Under the pieces are notes generated by a model. It ran no database searches. It was given only the letters and a program-made list of their open reading frames with translations, and was not told the DNA's origin. The position numbers and the translations under genes were made by a program. Below, one piece after another: positions 37,248-47,333 of a DNA stretch of 64,000 bases. Position 1 is the stretch's first letter. The number at the start of each line of letters is the position of its first letter. Source of the stretch: Lepiota brunneoincarnata (taxonomy: Eukaryota; Basidiomycota; Agaricomycetes; Agaricales; Agaricaceae); contig JAEBUN010000014.1 of NCBI GenBank assembly GCA_023014365.1, positions 186,001-250,000 of the forward strand. The letters are read 5' to 3'.

Positions 37248-37719
37248 TGAAGATCAACAAGTCACGAATGCGACTAAGGTACAGAAAAGGACGAGTGGGA
37301 CTGACAAAATGGTTGCCAGGGCTCAAGTCTGTCAGGAGCAGAAGGGGAAGGGATAAACAAGAGTGACAATTTGGTGTGTAAGGACAGTGGGATCAAGATA
37401 TGAAAGAGCCAAAGAAAAGAAAGTAAAGTCGAGACGTGAAGCAGGTCCCCCTGAACTAACTACATACCTCAGATGCATGAGCACCTGAGCTTTATACTAC
37501 CTAGAAGACAATTAGCTATGACTACTAGAATACGTTGTGAAGGGAGAAGAATGAGTATCTATGGAAGCAGAGATGAGAACTATGCTAGAGGATGAAAGGG
37601 GCATTGTGCCACCAGGAAGCACAATGCCTCAGGAGTCGAGACATGTCAGGATCAATAGCACAATGGTGGGGAGGGAGTGTGTGTGAAGTTCCACTCGCAA
37701 GCATGTTTCCTCCCTCACA
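37248..37719 (-). mobile_element. gypsy-B 3' LTR
   Basis: A 472-base LTR, TGTGAGGGAGG...GATCTTCA on the minus strand, followed by CCAG (complement of 37244-37247). It pairs with 9579-10046, which is preceded by CCAG. LTR direction agrees with the gypsy-B pol to its right. Confidence 0.87.
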
Positions 37720-40700
37720 TCCAAGGGGTACTTGAATATTGACTTCCCAGTTGATCAAGTATCGGAGTGGTGTGGGGGGGGCTAGCTGGGGAGGTGGGAG
37801 GGTGCAAAGGGAGTCGGTGATGAGGAGCATTGAGTAGATGAGTTGGTGGTTGGATCTGTATCATAGGTGGTCTCATCAAGTTCTTGTGATGTTGCATCTG
37901 TGATCGTGGTGAGAGGGATGGCTCAAATGTCACATGGGTGGTAGGGGACAAGCTGAAATGCTGCAAACTGGAGCTTGGAGATCAATCTGTCCAGTTCTGA
38001 GAGTATGTAGCTACCTCCTTGTGTTTGTCCTAGGACTACCATAGGGCCAAGGTACCAGGGCAGTGTCTTGTTGCTGAGAGTGCCATTGAGTCATGAATTT
38101 TGGACCAGGACCAGGGTGCCTGGGTCAAAGTTTTGATTGCAAATGTTATTGGCAAACCTTTTGTTGAATTGCCAGATGGAGTTGTAGTGGGCTTTGATGA
38201 CCAGATCCTTCATGCATTTGAGATCTTGTGGTCACTTTTGGAGCTGGATTGCCCTGTAGGTGATGAGATTGGCAGTGGGGATGGGTTTAGTGAGTATAGG
38301 GGAGAGATAGGTAGCTTTGGCGAGGTTGAAGGGGAGGAGAGGCTCAAGTCCATGAGCAATGTAATAGGGGGAGTAACCTGTGGATTTCTGTATAGAAATG
38401 CATTCAGCCCAAAATACGGAGGGAGCTACAGAGGTCCACCATGATTCTTCTCCTTCAGCAGCTTTGATGAGGGCTTCCCTAACATCAAAATGATGTTGTT
38501 CAACAGGGCCATTTGCATGGTGGTTGTAGGGGGAGATACAGATGTGGTGGATTTTGTACTTGTTTGCTAGGTACTTGGTTACTTGGATGAAGGTGGGGCC
38601 ATTGTCAGTGATGATTTCTTCAATCACTCCCCATCAGCACAGGATATCTTCAAAAATGAAGGTGCCAAGGGCTTGAGCATTTTATTGTCTAAGCATTTGC
38701 CATTCAGGGTAAGATGAGAGGGAGCAGTGGGCATGAATGATGGACTGGAACCCATTGGACTTTGGCATGAACATGGTGTTGATATATGGTTTTCAGAAGA
38801 GAGAGAGAGGTGTGGAGACTGTTGGGGGAATGTAGATGTGGCAGAGAAGTCATGTTTGACACTCATGGCATGTCTGGATGAACCAGCAGACATCCTGCTC
38901 CAGGTAAGGCCACCAAAATCACTTGAGGAGTCAAATTCAGACTGTAAAGAGACCTTTGTGTCCCATCTCATCATGTGCCTGACAAATCAGCTCATAATGC
39001 CATTCTTTTGGTACCACTACCTTATGTTTAGCTTTCCTATCCTTTCTCCACAGCTTCCCCTCTTGAACGAAGAAGTTGCTGGCTGACTGAATAAGCCTCT
39101 TGAAGTCCTCTTCTGACATATTGTCTGGCCTGGCTGGGTTGGTGAGAAAATTGCGGATCTGCTGCATTTTGAGCTCATGGACTTCAGCTTTCTTCAATCT
39201 GGGAATAGAGGGAGTCAGGAGTGGCATGGCATTATGGTGTGGGTGTGTGAGGGAGGCAGCAGTTGGTAGCAAGGCTGGGTGGGTATCCAGGCCTATTGAA
39301 TAGACTGAGGTCAGTGTTGCACAGTTTTTGTTGAGGATCTTTATAGAAAACACACTACAAGACTCCAGCCACCATTTAGAGTGTGGGGAGTGGTGATGGT
39401 GTGGTTGTGGAAAGGAGAGGAGGATGGAAAGGGGAAATGCATTGGCAGTGTCAATCCATTCTTCAAAATCTTCACTATTAGTAGGGTCTTCAGGAGTGCA
39501 GGGTCATTGTGAGAGGCCATCAGGGCCAGAATGATCTTTGCCAGGAATATGACAGAGCTTGAAGTTGAAGAGGAGGATAGCCACAATCCACTGGTTAATT
39601 GTTGCATTGGGCTGTATATTCAGGTTGTTAATCATACCCTTTATGTACTTCATGTCAATTTCCACAATTAAGTTCTTCACCTCTACTATCCAGATCCAAA
39701 TGTCCTTGAGAGCTCATGATAGGCCAAAAAGCTCTAGCTTGGCCTGTGAATAGTGAGACTCCTGTTCTCGAAGCATGATCAAGCCAAAACAAGAGGGATA
39801 CCTTTTTCCCTTATCACCCATTTGTGACAGGATATACCCAACAGCGATGAACAATGTATCCACAGCTAGTATGACCTTGGAGTTGGTGGTGTAGTTGATA
39901 GTGTGGACAGCTGGTGAATTACAAGCAAGTTCCTTGAGGGTGTCTATGGCCTGTTGTTGTTCTGTGCTGAAAATGAACTCTACATCTTTCCTTGTAAGAT
40001 TGACAAGGGAGCAGGCAATCCTAGCAAAATCTTTGATGAAGATTTGGATGGTGCCAAGGGTGCCAAGGAAACCCCTGACTTCAGAGAGGGATTTTGGTAA
40101 GGGCCAGTCAGTGATTTTTTGAACTTGTGATGTTTTGGGGAGTCATCCTTTATAGGTACACAGGTGGCCAACAACAAGTGTAGAGGGGATGTAAATGTGA
40201 GATTTGAGGGTGGAGAAGGTTCCTCCAGCATGCTTGACATGTTGGATAACCCTATTTACATTCAGTAAATGTTCCCATACAAACCTGTGTATTCCTGAGT
40301 TTCTGGAATGGTCTTGTATCCCCCATCTGTTGTCTCACAACAAGTCTTGGGACCTTTGACAGGGACATCTTCCACAAAAGGAACTGCTATGTGGGGAATT
40401 TTGGGGAGGAGGAGGAATGTGAGGTCGCCATGTTGAATTTGGAGTGTATTTATGTAACCCATAGGTAGCAAAGTGGGTTGGAAGGTGCCTAGGGGGGTCT
40501 GGAAGGTAGTGAGGTCTCGGGACTCAGTAGCAATGGCCTGTTGGTCATAACCAATGAATAGGTCAAATACACCATAACATCCTCATCCTCCAAACAACTC
40601 AGCATACTGTTCCATGATGGGGGGCAGACCACTGTCTTTGATGGTGATAGCATTGAGGGGTTGGAGATTATGGACAATTTGGAGGGACTTTCCATCCTTC

Positions 40701-41718
40701 TTAAGAACACAGAACCAGTGGGAGCAGTAAGAAGAACTTGATAGCTCATAAACCCCTGCTGCTATCTTGGTCTTGATGATCTTGATGACATGATGGTAGA
40801 TACCAGGGGGAATAGGTATGTTCATGAGAGCCCAGGGTATGTGCTCGATGGTCAGAATTATGATACGGTCAAAATAGTCAGAGAATGTTCCCTTTTCAGA
40901 GTCATCCCATGTGAATGCAAATTTTTGGAGCTTGATAAGGTGATGTATGAGCTTCTCTTCTTTGGGCCATAAAAAACTGTCCTTGTTTACCTGCATAGCA
41001 TTCTTTTGTTCTTCTGTAAATTGTTCTCCAGGTGAGAAATCAGGTGGGTGAGTTGGAAGTGTTGTTAAGGAAGTGAGAGGATCAGAGGGGATATGTCAAA
41101 CTATACAGAAGTTCTCAGGTAGGGTTATAGCAACAGGTTTGATGTGATTAGCAACTTTCTTGTATGTGAAATTAGATATGTCTGGTGGGGTAATACTATT
41201 AGGCTCTATTTCAGTAAGGGAGAGTTTGAAAATATCTTTAATCAACTGGACAGGTTCAAAAGGGGCAGATATGAATGCAAGTGGAGAGATCATATAGCAT
41301 GAAAGAGGGGAGATGGAGATTGGGGGTATATGGTAAGACTGGGTTGGAGTGGTGGTCGGATCTCCTCAGCTAAGTGGTGAATCATCAATACTCAAAAACC
41401 CTGTGCAGTTGATGCAGGATGGATGCGAGGCCAGGTGGGGATGGTGATAACAGATAGAGTGTTGGAGTCAGTGAGGGTAATGCTTGAGTTGCTATCCAGG
41501 AAGTGGTGGGTGACTGAGTTTGATAGCGTAAGGAAGGGGTGACCAAGCAAAACCTCATAAGAGGCATTTTTGACAACTTGAGCTTGGATATAGAAGGTTG
41601 AAGTGTTGATGTGGACTGGGAGGTCCTTTTGGAGGCCTATAGTAGTGTTCTTAGAGGCATTAGCAGACTCCATAATCATAGTATGATCAGATCTCATTGG
41701 TATGCCCAGCTCTTCCCA
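37720..41718 (-). pseudogene. gypsy-B pol: protease tail, reverse transcriptase, RNase H, integrase
   Basis: In order on the minus strand: protease C-terminal half (WEELGIPMRSDHTM, YEVLLGHPFLTLSNSVTHHF), reverse transcriptase (CSHWFCVLKKDGKSLQIVHN, CYGVFDLFIGYDQQ), RNase H-like region (KVILAVDTLFIAVGYILSQM), integrase zinc-binding region (AHDEMGHKGLF) and core (IEEIITDNGPTFIQVTKYLA), then a C-terminal tail (GTLVLVQNS, GPMVVLGQTQGGSYILSELD). Gag and the protease active site are absent, cut off at the hAT end at 41719. In-frame stops seen are TGA at family arginine positions, for example FGG*GCYGV, SLS*ALKDI and KG*LPKTS. It is non-functional. Confidence 0.87.
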
Positions 41719-41937
41719 CTAGGGGTGCCAAAGTTCAGTTCAGTTCAGTTCAGTACCCCCTCAGCCTGAGCCTGAGCCTGAACCTGAACCTGAACTGAAC
41801 CTCCTGAACTCAGTTCAGAAGATTCAGTTCAGGGTTCGAACAGGTTCGAACTTGAACTTTTTTGTACTATGTTATAAAAAGTGTTTATATTGGCAATAAA
41901 ATAATCAAAGTTCCATTCCTTGAGCTCTGTTACGCTG
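41719..41937 (-). mobile_element. right part of the second hAT-family element
   Basis: It ends CTAGGGGTGCCAAAG with GTTCAG hexamers and includes the codons LKEWNFD seen at the end of the hAT transposase at 2011. It is therefore the 3' end of the same family, on the minus strand. It lies directly between gypsy-A's LTR and gypsy-B's protease. Confidence 0.8.
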
Positions 41938-42279
41938 GTTAGGCATCTGCAAGGCTCAATGTGATTAACGATAAGTCAACTGTTGAGTAGTGCGAGCAAG
42001 TCTAAGGCGATGCCAAAGAGCAGGAACAAATACTGTGTATAATAAGACAAAGCTAGAGATTACAAGTAATATCTAGGTCTATATATACTACTGGGGCAAT
42101 TGGCATGTGATAAAGGCAAGAATCACATGCGAATGAACGGAAATCACAAGCCAAAGGTGAACTAACTATAGATGAGCGGTGGCATGTGATAAGTAAATAT
42201 AACTGAGTGCTGACAGCAGGCGGTGACATGTGATAAGCGAAAATAGACAGGTGGGCATGTAAGAAGAAAAACAGTAACA
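41938..42279 (-). mobile_element. gypsy-A 3' LTR
   Basis: A 342-base LTR, TGTTACTG...CAGCGTAACA on the minus strand, preceded by a purine tract (AGAAGGGGG). It matches 11206-11557 in reverse orientation. It follows directly after the last codons of the gypsy-A third ORF region. Confidence 0.9.
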
Positions 42280-42284
42280 TTACC

Positions 42285-43323
42285 CCCTTCTAATCTTCAA
42301 ACTCCGTTTCGAAGCCAACAAGCGGCGGGGTACAGGCATCAGGTATGGATTGCAGAAGTAGTCATTTCTAGTCGTAGCCGTAACCATCGTAGGCATAGTC
42401 ATAGTCATTATATTGGCCATCGCCAATGATATCATATGTTCGTCCAAAGGTATTGGGATAGCGTTGCGCTGTCCTTTCAAGCGCAGCATTTTGTTGGTTT
42501 TGGTGATAGATGGGGCAAGTTCACATGTAATGTCCAGGCACAGAGCGGTTGCAGTGGTGGCAGGTGTATTGGGGGCAACTGTGTGCCCAGTGGCCAATTT
42601 GATGGCACTCAAAACAGTGATTTCTTCCAACATCGTATGAATGGGTTGTTGCGGCTTGGGGTGTGATGGTGGGGGTGGTACAATGTTGAGGGGGTCTTTG
42701 GGGTAAGGGGTGGGTTTCCTGCTGTTGATGGGCTTCCATTTGTTGGGTGAATTTGTCCACTGTTTGTCGTTGAGTTCGGGGTGGTGGTGCGGAGGTGGGG
42801 GGTACGATAATAGGCAGGGTAGTAGGGCTTGGAGGTTGTTCAGGTCGAATTCGTTGGTGGGTTGAGTGAACGGGGACTTGTCATGCCGGTCTGTCGGTTG
42901 GCGTAGGTTGAATTGGACTAGGGATTGTGGGTGCAACCCGTATACCGGTCGTGGAGCTGCAATGCTTGGTGAAGATTTGGTGGAAGGTAGGGTCGGCCCA
43001 CAGGCGGTTAAATGTGTTTTGATTTGCTTCCTTGACTCTTTCAACACTTTGTTTGAGGCTGCAGAGGCAGAGGAGGTTTTCATGGAGTTGGAAGAAGCCA
43101 TCATGTACTTCTGTTGATACTGCTGGTGTTGGTGCGATAAGAAGTGAAAGGACAAGGGTAGAGGCACTGTTGACTTCATTAATATAGTCGCTAATGGTAG
43201 CAACAAGTGGGGGAGCGGGGACGGTGGTTGGTGTTTCAGCGACGGGTGGAACGGGACTGGGGGAAGTGGTCTGTCGTGGTACGTGGTGTGAGGGCAGTGT
43301 GTCTTCAGTGGTGTTGAGAGCGC
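42285..43323 (-). pseudogene. gypsy-A third ORF, main part, with double zinc knuckle
   Basis: In the frame that continues from 17148 it reads ALNTTEDTLPSHHVPRQTT, ATISDYINEVNSASTLVLSL, NTFNRLWADPTFHQIFTKH, a single TGA at 42881-42883, then VDKFTQQMEAHQQQE and two knuckles: CFECHQIGHWAHSC followed by CHHCNRSVPGH. A different minus-strand frame is also open over most of the region and is a shadow. The protein is nucleocapsid-like but lies 3' of pol, and gypsy-A already has its own gag with a knuckle. A role in RNA or DNA binding is inferred only. Confidence 0.7.
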
Positions 43324-44624
43324 TGATACGCTGATTTCACGCCTATACATGAATTCCGTACTCCGGAACGATTCTCTACATAGAATCATTGGCTATATCA
43401 TTAAAGAACTCTATAGAGGATTGGTACTATATCCCGTAGTAGCCAGTTCGACCGAACTGAGGATATTCAAGCCTCGGAAGTGTTCAAACCAGCTCATTAT
43501 CACTAAGCTTAGTGAACCAAGCTATCAGAACAATCTCCGGAGGGATTCAGGACTCTACATAGCCTATCGAGTATACCCCGGTCGCATCAAGGGACCTTAC
43601 GAGCAGTTTTCTGATGAACCCGAATGCGTTTGAACATAAAAGAATGTACTTAGCGGCTGTCGCAGGCGTATTACGTCTATAGCAAGTTCAATAATGATGA
43701 CCAGACCATGGAACAGAACATCCAATGTTCGGGAGGCAATACCCGATGCCCAAAACCCTAGAAATATCAAAGACTCCTAATTAACGAGTGCTTTGGGGGT
43801 CCTGGCACTTCGGCATACTGCTTAACTGAGATTAATTACAACGGATCAAGGAATTGTCCATCTGCTATACATTCCGATCATAATTGATCTGGAAACTTAA
43901 CACGCTTGCGTGGACGCAGAATAATGCAGACGAGCATGGAACACGTCTGGCTGGATTGCCATTCGTTAATCAGAGAAAAACCCATAACCCAGGGTGAGGT
44001 AGAAATGCTGCCGAACCTTCCAAAATGTTCTACAGTGCCTGTAACAATTAAGCTTATTGTTTTCTATTTCATATTTACTATCTCCCATATGTATCTAAAC
44101 AATATAAATACGGTCGCACTTGTTCGTGAAGAAGCAAGAGGTCTCACCCCTGCTTCCACACGCAAGTCTGCAAGCCGTGATCAAGAACAGTTTCAGAGGG
44201 CTATTTAGTGTGCGTCATTAAGTGTGATTTCTTCGGTCGTCGACCAACCCAGAGACAGAGACAGAGACCAGAGTTCAGAGTTTAGAGTTCCAGAGTGCTA
44301 GAGACAGAGACAGAGACAGAGACCAGAGTTCAGAGACCAGAGACCAGAGACCAGAGACCCAGCGCTTTGAATTGACAGGGATTGTCCTTTCATTGTTGCA
44401 CCATACGGCTAAGATAACTTCAACGGCTGTTTGTTAACCTCTAAAAACACTACTCTCTTGAACTTCGCTGTCAGAACGCACCCCCAGAACACCCTAAAAG
44501 ACGAAACTGTTCGTTATCTATCTCATTCCACTTGTATTAGCTTAAGCTTATTGAATTGCAGCTAAGCTTAGTGAAAACAAGCCCACTATCTATATTAAAA
44601 CCTACGGAAGTTTCTACCTTTTCA
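43324..44624 (+). mobile_element. repeat E, copy 2
   Basis: TGATACGCTGATTTCACGCC to ACCTTTTCA, 1301 bases. The left flank GCGC matches the flank of copy 1 at 17145-17148, and the right flank CCGT resembles CTGT beside copy 1. Small ORFs lie at 43349-43633 and 43906-44208, and a CAGAGA-type repeat at about 44250-44360. It is the second breakpoint of the proposed inversion. Confidence 0.85.
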
Positions 44625-45092
44625 CCGTTGGTGCAGCAAAATGAAAAAACTGGTGCAGGGGTCAAGAGGAGACGGAGCCAAGCGGGGCCGGTGGTTTATC
44701 GGGCCAACAGTTTGAAGGTGAGTAAGGAGTCCTGTATCCTGATGTATGCTAATTGGTGGACCTTGTAGAGTTGAAAGGGCTCATCACTGAAAAGCACCAG
44801 GAGACCATCAAGAGGGTCAACATCCTGGAGGTGCAGCTTACACAGGCCATCACTCAATTGGAGGAGAGGGTGGACAAGGTCGAGCTGACGGCTGGCTGCT
44901 ATGAACAGTTGCGGCGTTGGGAGGCACAGGTGGATGGTAACTGGTCGAGTAGGGGTATTACTGGAGACGGAGGAGACGGAGGAGTCGGAGGAGTCGGAGA
45001 GCATCGGAGGTATTTCGGAAGAGGAGGTGCGAGGTATGATGGAGGATGCGGCGGCGCCGCCCCGCACCTCTGGGAATGATACGGACAGGTAG
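44625..45092 (+). pseudogene. gypsy-C antisense cysteine-rich ORF, second part
   Basis: After the E insertion it reads CSKMKKLVQGSRGDGAKRGR. Across the inversion the joined segment becomes SCCWCSKMKK, adding a second CxxC to CWRCQQDEVLC. An intron of 51 bases (44718-44768, GTGAGT...TTGTAG) leads to a coiled coil (ELKGLITEKHQETIKRVNIL, LTQAITQLEERVDKVEL) and an acidic tail (ETEETEESEESES) ending GNDTDR at 45092. The exons occupy two frames, so at least one small shift is present. The ORF runs opposite to pol at the 3' end of gypsy-C. Confidence 0.65.
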
Positions 45093-45175
45093 TTGTACTT
45101 GTCCAATATATTTTTTTGTTTCTTGGTGTGGTGGGTGGTCAGCGGAAAATTCAGAGTGAATGGAGGGGACCAGGC

Positions 45176-46032
45176 TTAGAGGGGTAAGAGGAATGGAAAG
45201 CCTCTACTAGATCGGTAGGTAGCCGGTAACCACGAGGATTCTTCTTCAGTATCTTCATAACCTAACCAGATGACTTTATAGAGGAGCTTGCATGCGCAGC
45301 GCCAATCGATCTTCAAGTCGACGATACGGGCAATCTCGTATTCTGGTTCACCGTCAATAGAAACTGGCGCGGGTGGCGGGTCCGATTGGGCGGGTATGGT
45401 GTTAGGTGTAGCCGGTTTGAGCATGGAAACATGGAAGACGGGGTGTACTCCATGCATGGAGTCAGGAAGTCGGAGTGTAAAGGAATGGGTACCTGCTTGT
45501 GCAATGATCTCATAAGGCCCAAGGAACTTTTCGGAGAGTTTTTTGGAAGGACGGGTGGTGCGGAAGAATTGGGCTTTTACGAATACCTTTTGTCCAACCT
45601 TGAAGTCCGGGGCGGGGAGTCGGTGGGCGTCAGCGGAGGTCTGGTAGCGTTGCTGGGCTAGTGCTATTTCAGATTTCAAGGTGGTGTGTAGGTCGTCGAG
45701 GTCAACAGCAAAATGGCAGGCCCGAGCAGAGGCGAGGTCGCGTTCAGGATGAACTGTGATGTTCGGATGGTATCCTTTATTAGCGAAGAACGGGGAGATA
45801 CCGGTGGTGGCACTAGGAGCGTTGTTGTAAGCAAACTCGGCTAGTGGTAGTAATACGGACCAATTGTCCTGTTGGTAGTTACAGTAGACCCGAAGATATT
45901 GTTCGAGGGTCTGGTTGGTGCGTTCCGTCTGTCCGTTGCCTTCTGGATGGTAGCCCGAAGTGAAATGTAACTTCATATCGAGGGCTTGTCCCAATGAGCG
46001 GAAGAAGTGGGAGACTGAATTCGGAGCCGCGG
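45176..46032 (-). pseudogene. gypsy-C integrase C-terminal half and chromodomain remnant
   Basis: GSEF is followed by one extra base and then VSHFFRSLGQALDMKLHFTS, HPEGNGQTERTNQTLEQYLR with the catalytic Glu region, VGQKVFVKAQFFRTTRPSKK, HPVFHVSMLKP, and a chromodomain start (YEIARIVDLKIDWR, LLYKVIWLGYEDTEEESSWL) that ends early. It is separated from the front of the integrase by E copy 3. Confidence 0.88.
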
Positions 46033-47333
46033 TGATACGCCGATTTCACGCCTATACATGAATTCCGTACTCCGGAACAATTCTCTACATAGAATCATTG
46101 GCTATATCATTAAAGAACTCTATAGAGGATTGGTACTATGTCCCGTAGTAGCCAGTTCGACCGAATTGAGGATATTCGAGCCTTGGAAGTGTTCAAACCA
46201 GTTCATTATCACTAAGCTTAGTGAACCAAACTATCAGAATGCTTTCCAGAGGGATTCAGGACTCTACATAGTCTATCGAGTATACTCCGGTCGCATCAAG
46301 GGACCTTACAAGCAGTTTTCTGATGAACCCGGATGCGTTTGAATATAAAGAATGTACCTAGCGGCTGTCGCAGGAGTATTACGTCGAAAGCGAGCCCAAT
46401 AATGATGACCGGACCACGGAACGGAACGTTCAACGTTCGGGAGGCGACACCCGATGCCCAAAAACCCTAGAAATATCAAAGACTCCTAATTAACGAGTGC
46501 TTTGTGGGTCCTGGCACCTCGGCCTATTGCTTAACTGAGATTAATTACAACGGATCAAGGGACTGTCCATCCGCTATACGTTCTGATCATAATTGATCCG
46601 GAGTCTTAACGCGCTCGTGTGGACGCAGAATAATGCAGACGAGCACGGAACACGTCTGGCTGGATTGCCATTCGTTAATCAGAGAAAAACCCATAACCCA
46701 GGGCAAGGTAGAAATGCTGCCGAACCTTCCAAAATGTTCTACAGTGCCTGTAACAATTAAGCTTATTGTTTTCTATTTCATATTTACTATCTCTCGTATG
46801 TATCTAAACAATATAAATACGGTCGCACTTGTTCGTGGAGAAGCAAGAGGTCTCACCCCCGCTTCCACACGCAAGTCTGCAAGCCGTGATCAAGAATGGT
46901 TTCAGAGGGCTATTTAGTGTGCGTCGTTAAGTGTGATTTCTTCGGTCGTCGACCAACCCAGAGACAGAGACAGAGACCAGAGTTCAGAGTTTAGAGTTCC
47001 AGAGTGCTAGAGACAGAGACAGAGACAGAGACCAGAGTTCAGAAACCAGAGACCAGAGACCAGAGACCCCGCGCTTTGAATTGACAGGGATTGTCCTTTC
47101 ATTGTTGCACCGTACGGCTAAGATAACTTCAACGGCTGTTCGTTAACCTCTAAAACACTACTCTCTTGAATTTCGCTGTCAGAACGCACCCCCAGAACAC
47201 CCTAAAAGACGAAACTGTTCATTATCTATCTCGTTCCACTTGTATTAGCTTAAGCTTATCGAACTTCGGCTAAGCTTAGTGAAAACAAGCCCATGATCGA
47301 TATTTAAAACCTACAAACGTTGTTACCTTTTCA
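46033..47333 (+). mobile_element. repeat E, copy 3, with 4-base target duplication
   Basis: TGATACGCCGATTTCACGCC to ACCTTTTCA, flanked by GCGG on both sides. Removing E and one GCGG restores the gypsy-C integrase reading HVTSNRGSEF, which proves the boundaries. Small ORFs at 46058-46342 and 46633-46917 match those of the other copies. Confidence 0.9.

Noticed and set aside
10054..41937. 8-base duplication for the second hAT
   Set aside because: Flanks ACTGGAGC and GTGGGAAG agree at too few positions.
42285..43389. A 369-codon open frame on the minus strand taken as the real gypsy-A 3' protein
   Set aside because: It starts inside repeat E and does not contain the zinc knuckles. The neighbouring frame continues from 17012, has only one TGA and holds both knuckles.
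44250..44360. CRISPR-like or regulatory direct repeats
   Set aside because: A (CAGAGA)n-type simple repeat inside E, present in all three copies; no unique spacers.
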